From Schistosoma mansoni (taxonomy: Eukaryota; Platyhelminthes; Trematoda; Strigeidida; Schistosomatidae), in NCBI RefSeq assembly GCF_000237925.1, contig NC_031502.1, positions 31,091,229 to 31,155,228 on the forward strand: a stretch of 64,000 nucleotides of DNA, read 5' to 3'. Below the pieces are notes generated by a model. That model was not told where the DNA came from. It ran no database searches and worked only from the letters and a program-made list of their open reading frames with translations. The translations under genes were made by a program, and so were the position numbers. Positions within the stretch are counted from its first letter, which is position 1. Every line of letters begins with the position of its first letter. Positions 45,401-54,594 of the stretch are shown here, in pieces.

Positions 45401-47887
45401 TTTACTGGATTATTAAGTCAGAAAGCTATAATTTGTTTAATGAGCATATTATGAACATATTATTCGTTAACAGGTGTCCATTATTCTATTGTGGACACTC
45501 AAAAATTTAATAGTGAGTTTCCTCTTATAAAACCAGGTATTATGTCAAGCAGCCAATTTATAAACAAGGATTGACTAAATAACCCTTGAATATAAACTTA
45601 TGATTTATAAATAATCTATTACTGTTCTATGAAAATGAATAAATGGATAAATAAATAGATGGGGTTTTGTGGATATTATAGTAATTTTAATAGTTGAGAT
45701 CATGAATCAATTGAAGCTAGACCATCATGGAAAACCTGGAAGCACTGGACACCGTTTCGTCCTATTGTTGGACTCCTCAGTAGTGAGCATCCACGATCCC
45801 ACCTCTTATTTTGAAAGCAGGGGAAATACACATCACTATTCAAAGCGCATAACAAAAACACATGTCATTTATTGTTTGGTTAGATATTGCTTTTACTGTA
45901 ATAAGTTGAAAATATCTTTCTTCAATAAAATCCTTACGAAAAATTCTTTAATTTGTTAATCATAAACATAAAAAACTTCAACTTTAGTTTTTAGTAATTA
46001 TTTAAAGATAATTTTATTCACAGGGAATAATTGGAAACCTAGGTGGCTCTGAACAGTTGTTTTTTGAACTTAGTTTTAAACTTTCTAACAGAGTCTATTC
46101 ATAACTCCATATATGATCATATTTCGAACCGTCAGGTTTCTCAGCCAGAACGTTACCTTTATATCACTGAGTTAGGATATAATAGTTTACTTTTTCAACT
46201 TCAATTAATTCGCGATAACTTAAAACAGTCATCCAATGATATTGGGGATATCTATCTCATGACTGGATCCAATTAATAATAATATCTCAAACAACTTTTT
46301 GGTGTTTCCCTATTTTCAATGGTCCTCTTGTCTGTGATGAAATATGTCTTCAAGTAAGAAGTTATCCATCAAATAAACAAGTTTCTAGATGCCTCACAGA
46401 GCAGATAGTAAAACCTAATATCATAACTGTATAAAAATATCTCGTAAGGTAGCAAGTGTAAACTTACATAGCTCTTGAGAAAGTGTCCTGATATACTTCC
46501 AATAGGTAAGAGTGGAAGAAATCTGGACAGGAAATGATACATCTTGTAAGTTGAACGCTATATTCAGATCCTAAGCTATTCTGGTAACCCCAGGCTAGAA
46601 CTACTCTGCGACTTGAACACCAGAGAGAAGACACGAGTATGAGAGAAACACTTTGCTGCAAGGTTCAATCTTGTTACAGGAAATCATAGGTATTTATAGA
46701 TGTTAGCGTATGTCAAATCAACATCCTATTTCAGCCAATCCATTAACGACATTTTATGCTACCGGCCAATAGTAGCTCGCCACGTTGGAACTCTAGAATG
46801 TTCCATCGTACTCTGATTGGCTGGGTCTCTTCGGCTCCTTTTTGGGCCTCTGGAGGCTCCGTCGAAGTTCTCCGGAAGCCGACTCAACAGGAAATGAATT
46901 GAAACTTTCTGTGGAATGAATTTACCAATGTTATAATGAGGTACTTTGAATTGTGGAATCCATGTCGTGAATAAGCTTATTATTCATTGTTAGTATGAAG
47001 ACAAAAATTAATCGAAGCTGAGAATTTGGACACAAAATCTCAACTTGGTGGTCAGAACATGTTATGCTCGCTTCAAGACCTATTAGTCCTTGGTTCGATA
47101 CTCCGTAGTGTCATGGGCGATAAATTATAATTATGATAAATAATACCTCAGAACGATCGTTTGATAACATACTCTTGAAAAGAAATTTAGCAGAGAATAA
47201 GTTCTGATATGGGATCCCTACTGAAATCAGCTTGATTTGTAAGGAACTTTCGTAGCGGATACGACTGACAACCATAAAGTACTGAGCAGATTTTTCATCC
47301 TAGTATAGTGTTCTTCAGTAATGCTCACCTGTAACCTCAGCAGGACTAGAAATCAACCATCAGACTACTAGATTGACATCTATTGTATATATTTCAAAAC
47401 ACGATTAATTTGTGGTGTACTGGGTCATCATCTAATGGCATTAGGGAAGATTTTCACTCTTGACATCTCTGAGCTAAAAAGGTCATGACTTTGTGCTGGA
47501 AAATCAGGGACTCATCTCAAAGTAAGTCGTCCGCCAGCTTATGAATACAGTTTTGATGTTATGATTTTTTAGAAACTAACTCAATTTGTAAGTATTAACG
47601 TTGGACCGACGACATTAGAGTAACAATAATTCCTGGTTTTCAATGGTAACTAAACTGAATTAATGCGTGAGGAATACTACTGAAAGAATAAATAACCGAA
47701 TTCAATTATTTATCTCTCTCAAATAATATATTATAAGATTTTAGAGTATAATGTTTTTACTACTATTTCGTTATTTCTTTTCTACAGATGTAACATTAAG
47801 AAACGTCATAGTGGTTTTCTAACCGAACAAGAAATTGAATATATCAAACAAAAAGAATCGCGCCAGAAAAAGAAAACTCCACAGTAA
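42102..47887 (+). CDS. Small secreted eight-cysteine protein (unrecognised)
   Basis: Two exons, 42102-42406 and 47788-47887, give 134 residues. Residues 1-21 (MWRLFQNLCILYCIYLNSCYA) are a clear signal peptide. The mature chain holds eight cysteines: C-x3-C-x6-C, then C-C, then C-x4-C-x6-C. The last falls just past the splice junction (GG|A TGT), so the second exon completes the disulphide pattern and then adds a basic tail (KQKESRQKKKTPQ). Donor GGGG|GTAAGT, acceptor TTTCTACAG, phase 2. No transmembrane segment after the signal. I do not recognise the family; secreted Cys-rich proteins of this size are common in schistosomes. The 5381-bp intron carries repeats, a SINE and a solo LTR. Confidence 0.8.
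42715..43172 (+). repeat. Interspersed repeat family B, copy 2
   Basis: Same family as 19228-19645, about 90 percent alike by eye, same orientation, in the intron of the secreted-protein gene. It begins near GCGTATTAGAGAGCAGCG and ends near AAAAGTCACTATTCAT. Confidence 0.7.
45662..45832 (-). mobile_element. tRNA-derived SINE, truncated copy with hammerhead core
   Basis: Aligns with 50612-50760 over ~150 bp (shared: AATTGAAGCTAGACCA, GGAAAACCTGGAAGCACTGG, ATCCACGATC). The tRNA-like head with pol III boxes, present in the other copy, is cut off here. It lies in the large intron of the secreted-protein gene. Confidence 0.7.
45742..45788 (-). ncRNA. Hammerhead ribozyme-like motif in SINE copy 1
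   Basis: Minus strand: partial helix I (CACU with AGUG), core CUGAGGA (fits CUGANGA), helix II GUCC/GGAC with loop AACAAUA, GAAAC, a shortened helix III (ACGGUGU), cleavage base C after GU. Helix II and the catalytic core are intact; helix III has lost a base relative to copy 2. Confidence 0.55.
46043..46276 (+). other. Unrecognised open frame (78 codons), possible exon
   Basis: A 234-bp frame inside the large intron. From about 46101, after a possible acceptor (ACTTTCTAACAG), it reads SIHNSIYDHISNRQVSQPER, then YITELGYNSLLFQLQLIRDN, to a TAA. The composition looks protein-like, but there is no family match, no clear first exon and no neighbour on this strand to join. It may be chance or a pseudogene exon. 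Confidence 0.2.
46535..46889 (-). repeat. Solo LTR (355 bp) with 5-bp target duplication
   Basis: On the minus strand it begins TGTTGAGTCGG and ends GATGTATCA (TG...CA), flanked by GGAAA on both sides (46530-46534 and 46890-46894, plus strand). A TATA box (CTATAAATA) lies midway, with two CCAAT-type boxes upstream (GCCAATCAG) in a GC-rich U3-like part. These are the marks of a retrotransposon LTR left after loss of its body. The parent family is not in this window. Confidence 0.7.
47788..47887 (+). CDS. Secreted Cys-rich protein, exon 2
   Basis: One hundred bases after TTTCTACAG: the first base completes Gly, then CNIKKRHSGFLTEQEIEYIK and a Lys/Gln-rich end, stop TAA at 47885-47887. The cysteine right after the junction keeps the C-x6-C spacing seen earlier, which supports joining it to exon 1. 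Confidence 0.75.
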
Positions 47888-47903
47888 GCTAAAACAATTC
47901 TCA

Positions 47904-47909
47904 AATAAA
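47904..47909 (+). terminator. Polyadenylation signal of the secreted Cys-rich gene
   Basis: AATAAA only 17 bases after the stop codon, giving a very short 3' UTR that ends before the Penelope-like element at 47980. Confidence 0.6.
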
Positions 47910-47979
47910 AACAACTTGTAATGATTTTCAGTTAATAGACACATTCTAATTGTAACAGTGATATTTCTAATTTAAACAT

Positions 47980-49612
47980 TAAAAACACGAAGTTCAGCGA
48001 GGGGATCTCTTTTCAACAAATTTGTTATCAAGCTGTACAATCGTATATATATATATATATATATGAAAATGTTTTGTTAAAGTATTAGTTTCGTGAGTAC
48101 ATGTGAACAAGGAATAACCAAGATGATGTAGTAGGAAGATTATAATACCAGATTACGTAATGCGAATAAAAACAATAGACTTAATAAGTTAGCAACAAAT
48201 TATAACGTGAATGTAATAAGATGATTAAAGTGTTTTTGTCACAATAATTAAAAGTCATAGAGGTGTGAAAAATAAAGAAAGTGATATCATAAGCAATTAT
48301 GAATGAAATAATGAGAATAATATGAGACATAAGTAAAGGGGAAAACGTAGTAATAATAGTAATAAAAATTAAGACCAAGGTAACAATAACGATGGGACGT
48401 ACTTTTTTGTACACATAGCTCTGGCTTCAGCTCATGGATGGTGAGAGCTTCGGCCATTTGTAGGAGTTGGATATGAAGAAATCTAGGTAGATTTAGATGA
48501 ATCGTATAAACAACCTTAAATTCATATTGTGGGTCCGTAGAATGATTACATTCGATTAGACGTTCAACTATGAAACTCTTAACTACTTTCCTCTCACCGG
48601 TGTAGAACCACACTGGGATGTGTTCCCATATCCACGTTGAAAGCGAGCGCTAGCTACGGCCAATGTACCTTGCTCCGCAAGAGTAGGTGAACTGGTAGAT
48701 GCACATGTAGGCGACCAGACGAGGAAGCTTATCTTTTATGGATACAGAAAAGAAGTTCCTACTAGTGAACGCTATTCGTAGTTTTGCCGCATTGGATATT
48801 TTTTTATCACTTTCGTTAAAAGATTTTTGATTACATCAGATGTTCGGTTACCTTTAAATTCCAAACTTATATAAAGGTTTTTCTTTGGAACGGAACAACT
48901 GCATTCCTTGACAATACCTCTTTTCATATTCTTATCTATGTAGCGGTCTGGATTTTGTCATTTTTTGTCAGAGATTTCCTGAGGAATGAGAGTTATTCGT
49001 CAATGCATTCCGTACTACATATCCGATGTATTCGGTAACATAAGTAGCTAATGAGTTTTCTCTTTTTGCTTAGACGAACCCAGCTATAGAATTTGGTCTG
49101 TTGTCCATTCCATGTTTATTTTCTAAATATGGATTTTCTTAAGGAACCGTCACTCCTTATCATCAGAGGCACATCGAGAAAAGAGATTGACTGGTCTCGC
49201 TTATATTCTAATGTGAAGTCTATGAAAGGATAGCATGTGTTGAAGGAATGTAAGATATCGTCTAATTCAATGTTATCGTCACACAAGTGTCGTTCATTTA
49301 TCTTACATATAGATGAAATCGATTTATCATCGAACTGAGTTGGTCGTTTTCTAGTTTTACCATAAAATAATCTGCTAAAATTGGACCCAATGGAGATCCC
49401 ATTGCGATCTCATCTCTTTGTCGATATATTTCATTGTTGAAATCGAACTAAACATTTAAGGTACAATATAACAATAGTTCTTTCAAGTGTTCAGTCAGCA
49501 GACCTTCATCTATATAGTTAGAATCAATATACTCACATATATAACATATTGTTTCGGTTAAAGGTACCCTAGTGAACAAACAACTAACGTCAAAGGAGAT
49601 CATATGTGTTTT
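47980..49612 (-). mobile_element. Penelope-like element, 5'-truncated
   Basis: Minus strand, in order: RT palm start (SFDVSCLFTRVPLTETICYI, ~49600), the family's motif B region (RDEIAMGSPLGPILADYFM, ~49390), decayed middle, GIY-YIG endonuclease start (CIYQFTYSCGARYIGRS, ~48690), then the C-terminal tail (LPRFLHIQLLQMAEALTIHE, ~48480), a long 3' UTR, and the terminus at 47980 (CTTCGTGTTTTT). RT plus GIY-YIG is diagnostic for Penelope-like elements. Stop codons break the frame, so it is inactive. It starts 70 bp after the secreted-protein gene's polyadenylation signal, in the opposite direction. Confidence 0.88.
47990..48040 (-). ncRNA. Hammerhead-like motif at Penelope 3' end
   Basis: Minus strand: CAGC, core UUGAUAA, then CAAAUUUG able to pair as helix II plus UU, GAAA, AGAGAUCCCCU, C, GCUG. 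Helix I (CAGC/GCUG) is perfect. Same U3/A8 core as the two motifs at 15.5 and 16.2 kb. Confidence 0.5.
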
Positions 49613-49833
49613 CTAAAATTATTAACATCCTTAACAATTAAAATATTGTTTGATGCATAAATTCACAGAAAATATATATTTACTGTTGTATTATATAAAA
49701 ATAGAAAATCATTTTCGTTCCTATTTTACTAAGAAATAGTTATTGAAAATATAACTTTATTTAAATTATAAAATAAAACTATCTATCTATATATAAATAA
49801 AAATATTTGTAATATCCCAATGAGTAGAAAAAT

Positions 49834-49898
49834 TAGATTTTTTGAAGTTTCGTAACTCAGTGTAAGCCACTTCTTCAGAGAAAAAATAATCATTATTT
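49834..49898 (-). ncRNA. Hammerhead-like motif in the palindrome arm
   Basis: Minus strand: UUUUUUCU, core CUGAAGA (fits CUGANGA), helix II GUGGC-UUACACUGA-GUUAC, GAAAC, UUC, AAAAAAUC. Helix II forms five pairs and helix I about six with one mismatch. Helix III is minimal; related elements read GAAACGUC where this reads GAAACUUC, so it is probably weakened. The mirrored plus-strand copy runs into the gap. Confidence 0.5.
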
Positions 49899-49921
49899 TT
49901 TCTCTGAAGAAGTGGCTTACA

Positions 49922-50121
49922 NNNNNNNNNNNNNNNNNNNNNNNNNNNNNNNNNNNNNNNNNNNNNNNNNNNNNNNNNNNNNNNNNNNNNNNNNNNNNNN
50001 NNNNNNNNNNNNNNNNNNNNNNNNNNNNNNNNNNNNNNNNNNNNNNNNNNNNNNNNNNNNNNNNNNNNNNNNNNNNNNNNNNNNNNNNNNNNNNNNNNNN
50101 NNNNNNNNNNNNNNNNNNNNN
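49922..50121. other. Assembly gap (200 N)
   Basis: Exactly 200 N, a placeholder inside the right arm of the palindrome. Confidence 0.98.
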
Positions 50122-50604
50122 ATTTTTCTACTCATTGGGATATTACAAATAGATTAATTTATTTATAACAATCTACCCAATGCTCAATTTATTCAAAATT
50201 ATCTATACATATGTACATACACTATTGAATTCATTGTCTAAAATCTAATAATAGATATTATAGGATTTGTAATATACTTAAGAAAAGTACTTTCAAAGTT
50301 AAGTTATGATTGAATTCTATCAACAGCAAAATCAGTAGAATTGGAATTTCACTAAAGTTATCTGATAAATAGACTAATTATTAAATGAAATAAATTCAAT
50401 GTGATAATTAAAAAATGGTATAGTAATCTTAATTGTTGATTGAATCATATTCATCCATTAATACAATATAATCATCATGTTTAGTTAAATGATATACCAG
50501 AAAACTATATTCATTATTAGATGGTTGAAGATAACTATCATAAAACTATACATTTTAACTTACTAATACTTGATAGTATTTACTGAAAGTTCTTTAAAAC
50601 TCAG

Positions 50605-50990
50605 AAGAGGTTTTGTGGAGATTCCAGTATTTTGATAGTTGAAATTATGAGTCAGTTGAAGCTAGACCACCACGGAAAACCTGGAAGCACTGGACGGCCG
50701 TTTCTTCCTATTGTGGAACTCCTCACCAATGCGCACCCACGATCACGCCTCACGAGATTCGAACCCAGGACCTACCAGTCTTGCGCCAGAGCACTTAACC
50801 ACTAGACCACTGAGCCGGCATCCGATGGTGTTAATGTCTAACTTCATTGAGTTCATTGCTTTTAGTGTATAACTGGTAGCCTCAATGCTTAATGAGGGAA
50901 CCATGTAGGAAAATTTCCTAGTTTGAGTTCACAGTGTGATTTGTAAGGTTCGAAATTCACGGTTTACAAACTTCAAAAACTTTAACTAGC
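50605..50990 (-). mobile_element. tRNA-derived SINE, longer copy with hammerhead core
   Basis: On the minus strand, 50830-50755 looks like a tRNA: GGCTCAGTGGTCTAGTGGTTAAG (A-box region) and, ~35 bp on, GGTCCTGGGTTCGAATCTC (B box). The hammerhead motif (50732-50687) and a body ending near CAAAACC follow. A second, weaker box-like region (AAGGTTCGAAATTC) lies at about 50945-50965 on the plus strand. Pol III transcription is expected for the family. Confidence 0.75.
50687..50732 (-). ncRNA. Hammerhead ribozyme-like motif in SINE copy 2
   Basis: Minus strand: helix I GCAUUG/CAGUGC (six pairs), core GUGAGGA (the first base should be C), helix II region GUUCC-ACAAUA-GGAA, GAAAC, self-complementary helix III ACGGCCGU, cleavage base C. 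Helices I and III are complete, but C3 is mutated and helix II weakened, so this copy is probably inactive. Copy 1 has the intact core but the damaged helix III. Confidence 0.55.
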
Positions 50991-51380
50991 ATCAAGTAAA
51001 CGCTTGTTTGTTTGTTTAAAAAAAAATAAACATGCCACAGTCAACAAAATGCTACAAAGTTAACTATTTATTTCACTGTAAAACTAATGAAGAAACGTAT
51101 ATTACAAGAAAAGAACAAACAAATAAGTTTTATCTAAACAATTAATAAATTATGAAAATAATGTAAACACACGTTGATTTATACATAGTAGGCAGGAAAT
51201 ACGACCATAATCTATTGTACATTAAATTAATGATATGATAATTTCTTTAAAGTCACTGAAATATTCCATAGCAGTCGTTTTTTCTTCGTATACTGATTAC
51301 ATCTTACTAAAACAGAAAGGAGAAGTGTACAATTACAAAATTTATTTCTCTTCAAACAAAATAATAATAGAACAACACAT

Positions 51381-51425
51381 GTAAACGAACAATTGTTTTC
51401 AATTAGATCGTCATCAGGCTTTACT
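51381..51425 (-). ncRNA. Hammerhead ribozyme-like motif, left arm
   Basis: Minus strand: GUAAAGC, canonical core CUGAUGA, ten bases, GAAA, loopless self-complementary helix III AACAAUUGUU, cleavage base C, GUUUAC. Helix I forms around a bulged A, weaker than on the right arm. Helix II is almost absent. Confidence 0.55.
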
Positions 51426-51914
51426 CTAATATACATGAATATTTATACGAAAATGTTAAACCAATCAAGGCGATTTGAGTCAATAATCACAATGAAATAG
51501 ATTACGCCACCAAGCATAAGAGGTAAAAGTACAAGTTGATAGTGGGAAGACAGCTGTACTGATAGTAGTAAGAATATTCAATTACGATAACAAAAGTCTT
51601 ATCAATAGTTAAACATTGGAAATAGGAGGTCCGAAGTGGGTAAATAGACTTAGAATAGTCATCACAAAACATTAAAATCATTACGTAATAAGAAGTATGT
51701 AAATAATTAAATACTGAAGAATGTAAACGGAAAGAGGTAGAAAATTACAAACAAATGATAACAAAATTAAAAAAAATAATAATATCATTTGTTGAGTTAT
51801 GTCCGGCCATGGAAGGGATAGGGGGGTTACAAATTTCTTCTATACACATAAATTATTGACTCAAATAGCCTTGATTAGTCTAACATTTTCGTATAAATGT
51901 TCATGTATATTAGA

Positions 51915-51957
51915 GTAAAGCCTGATGACGATCTAACTGAAAACAATTGTTCGCTTA
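51915..51957 (+). ncRNA. Hammerhead ribozyme-like motif, right arm
   Basis: Plus strand: GUAAAGC, canonical core CUGAUGA, CGAUCUAACU, GAAA, helix III AACAA/UUGUU without a loop, cleavage base C, then GCUUAC. Helix I pairs GC/GC, UU/AA and, past a bulged A, AC/GU. Every conserved core base is present. Helix II has at most one good pair, so a lone copy would be slow; dimers could share helix III. Confidence 0.65.
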
Positions 51958-52265
51958 CATGTGTTGTTCTAATTTTCACAATGGGAATCTTTAATATTCT
52001 AAAATAATAATAAATACGGAATCGATAGATAGAAGGTATAGTGTTTAATAGATGATTCGTGAAGACATTATAATATTAGTGCTGTAACACACTTACACTC
52101 AATTAGCCGACTGATCAATAGAGAACCAGATGGGACCAGAACAAGCGTGTATTATGAGAAAAGTACAAAGAGTAGAAGTAAATAATACAATATAGATATG
52201 TACCATGCCAAATATGTTTGTACTCATTGATCAACTATAAGCCAATCAGGATGGACAAAACAAGC

Positions 52266-52435
52266 TATCAGGACTCAGTAGCTGAGTAGATAATGCGATG
52301 GCGTTTGAAGCGAAAGGTACTGGGTTTGAGTCCCAGAGTGAACATCAACACTGAGATGCAGGTACATCCAGCTGACGAGTCTTGGATTCCACTGCTAACC
52401 ACTATCCATCTTTGCTTATAAGTAACTTATAGTTT
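52266..52435 (+). mobile_element. Smalpha-type SINE with a deleted hammerhead
   Basis: The plus strand starts with a tRNA-like head (AGGACTCAGTAGCTGAGTAG, A box; GGTACTGGGTTTGAGTCCC, B box), then CAACACTGAGATGCAGGTAC, ATCCAGCTGACGAGTCTTGG, ATTCCACTGC. This is the known order of the schistosome Smalpha element, whose hammerhead begins CCAGCTGATGAGTCC and ends CCTGGATTCC. Here about 23 bases of ribozyme centre are missing and U7 is C. It ends next to the inverted repeat at 52452. Confidence 0.8.
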
Positions 52436-52451
52436 ATAAAATTGTACAAAT

Positions 52452-52509
52452 CCAGAGGTAATTAAAACAGGAATAGAGTTAAAGATGACATAGATCTATA
52501 ACCATTAGT
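52452..52509 (+). repeat. 58-bp inverted repeat, left arm
   Basis: Matches the reverse complement of 54537-54594 at 54 of 58 positions by eye (CCAGAGGTAATTAAAACAG at its outer end). Confidence 0.85.
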
Positions 52510-53770
52510 CATAACACTTGCCTTCTGTTTTCCTTACTGGTCTCCCTGCTTTGCTGTATTTCGCCTCCAGTTTTTTCTTTGTATCGTATAGTTGTCTCAT
52601 ATTTTCTTCTCCTGCAGATTTTTCCGCTGTCATCACTAGGTCTACTACGTATTTCCACTTATCGGCTCTAATGCTCCGCATTGCTCTCTTGTTTGCTTCT
52701 TTGTATTCGATTTGTGCCTTGGATTTCCATGCTTTTGTTCGGCTGTTGTTAACTGCTGTCTTTTTGTCTTTCTTTTTTTGAATCCTACCAAGGGTCTCGA
52801 TCAAGATCCGTCCCTTATATTGATGCTTCTTGCGGCACAGAACCTCCTGGCACGTTGAAGCTAGTGCTTGTTTAGTCCCCTTCCACTTATTCTCCATAGT
52901 AGTTTCCTCTCCTTTAAGCAGGTCTTGTAAAGTGTATAACATGTTGTAGAGAGTTGTCTTGGATTTGTTGAGTTTGTCAGTATCTGGAAGAAAGGCTGTA
53001 TCAAAACTTTTGTGATACTGTTTATCCAGTTGTCCAATAATTCTTAGGCTAAGTTTAATCTTGACCACAACCACGTGGTGATTTGAAGCTACATCTGCTT
53101 TTATCTTTGTCCCAAAGTCTTCCGTGGATCCTCTGAAATTTCTGTTGATGCAGATGTAGTCTATGTGGTTTCTTGTAGTGTGATTCGGTGAGACCGATGT
53201 AGTTTTATGTGTGAGTTCATGGGGGAAAATAGTACTATTCATAACCAATTTGTTGAGGGTACATAAATTTGCAAACATGTCACCATTCTCATTTTTGACA
53301 GTCCATGTCGTCACATGACATCTTCATACTCGTTGTTGTCCATCTCGACTTTAATGTTTAGATCTCCCATCGGGATGGTCATGTCTTTTCCTGGGCACTT
53401 CTCTTTGATCAATTGCACTCTCTCATTAAATTGATTGATATCGTCTTCATGTCTATCACTGGTGAGAGCATATAGCTGAATGAAATTCATTGTGATCCCG
53501 TCCTTCTTTGTTTTTAAGAATGCTCTGAGGATTCTGAATCCACGAGATTCCCATCACGTAAGTGCTTTTCGTACTTCTTTGGATAGCCTCAATGTCACTT
53601 CTTGTGTGTGCGAGATATTTTTCTCCCGAAGCCATGTTGTAAATCCTCATGTTAGTTATGCCCATGACTAACCAATCAAATAGTTTCTTAGGCGCCCACC
53701 ACGTCAATCTGGTCTGATGTGTCTGTAGACTATCCCTGTTACATGTGACCTGCCAATTGAAGGACATTAT
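52505..53770 (-). mobile_element. SR2-type RTE LINE, endonuclease half
   Basis: Minus strand: MGISWIQNPQSILKNKEGRD, then MTIPMGDLNIKVE-like sequence, ENGDMFANLCTLNKLVMNST, HIDYICINRNFRGSTEDF, SNHHVVVVKIKL, then the linker SIRADKWKYVVDLVMTAEKS and KKLEAKYSKAGRPV. This follows the SR2 protein from mid-endonuclease to just before the RT domain. One long frame (269 residues) remains, with upstream frame breaks. The RT and 3' end are missing: the copy stops where the 58-bp inverted repeat begins, so it was cut there rather than 5'-truncated. Confidence 0.88.
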
Positions 53771-54536
53771 TATCCTATTGTATTAGTGTGACTGATAATT
53801 TTTATTCATTTTGATATGACACGCAATACTGGTCGGTATGTTCATGCGTTCAATTTAATGACTATAATTCCTTTAATTATTGTACCAATCAAATTGTTTT
53901 TATGTTTAGAATCAAATCAAGTTTAAAGCCAAGTTGTACTTGTGCTGACGGTAGCTTTCACACAGACTCGAGGGTGGTCAGTATTGCGACCACAGTTCTA
54001 GTAGAATATCTGTAGGATAAATTAAATCCTACATCTCATTTTCACAGCCATTTGAGTGGTCCCCTCAATCTCCTAGGTTGTTCAGACACTCCAAGTACCT
54101 ATATTGTTTGTTTCTGTGGTTGTCAGAAGTGACATCGGCCTCATGATTTCCGAAGAATCTCGGCTTTCATTATGAGGAGTCATAATTCTTCTAAATGAAG
54201 ATCCTTCAACTCCCAACTGTGATTTTAACTGGGTATTCTTCTTGTTAGCGTTTTTTAGTAAGGTTTTCTTCTACGGGATTGGGTTGCTAACTCCATGCTC
54301 AACCTTCCTCCTTTATCCAGGCTTGGAACCCGCAGTATTTTTCGAATGGCTATAGGCGGAGCTCTATAATGTACATATATGTATATAATCTTAACCGTAA
54401 ACTTGCATTATCATTTTTTGTATCTAACAAATCCGTATGACAATAGGGAAAACTATTTCGACATGAAAGGGCTATCTCAGAGTTACAATATGTAAAATTA
54501 GAAATAACAAAAGGCTTTAAGTACTTGATGTTCACT

Positions 54537-54594
54537 ACTAATAGTTGTAGATCTATGTCGTCTTTAACTCTATTACTGTTTTAATTACCTCTGG
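54537..54594 (-). repeat. 58-bp inverted repeat, right arm
   Basis: Partner of 52452-52509. Between the arms lie the SR2 piece and about 770 bp of unassigned sequence (53771-54536). Could be the ends of an unrecognised DNA transposon, or an inverted duplication of the LINE's target site. Confidence 0.85.

Larger units (their letters stand above)
49805..50150. repeat. Near-perfect palindrome spanning an assembly gap
   Basis: Arms 49805-49890 and 49892-50150 mirror each other around a single C at 49891 (AAAAAATAAT-C-ATTATTTTTT). The right arm is interrupted by the 200-N gap. Judging by the left arm, only about 27 bp are truly missing there (the mirror of 49834-49860). No spacer, so the DNA would form a cruciform or foldback, which explains the assembly break. 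Confidence 0.9.
51368..51971. repeat. 604-bp unit with 120-bp inverted ends, each with a hammerhead motif
   Basis: Arms 51368-51488 and 51852-51971 are reverse complements with few differences. The ~360-bp interior is non-coding and AT-rich. The structure resembles a Penelope-like element reduced to two inverted terminal repeats, because Penelope ends often carry hammerheads and inverted copies. A DNA-transposon MITE is the alternative; no clear target duplication was seen. Confidence 0.75.

Noticed and set aside
49912-50157. Open frames across the second N gap
   Set aside because: Same artefact; no real codons.
50755-50830. A functional tRNA gene
   Set aside because: A- and B-box words are present, but no seven-pair acceptor stem closes and the sequence runs on into a SINE body, so it is a SINE head.
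52270-52335. A functional tRNA gene
   Set aside because: Box words match, but what follows is the known Smalpha order and no full cloverleaf forms.
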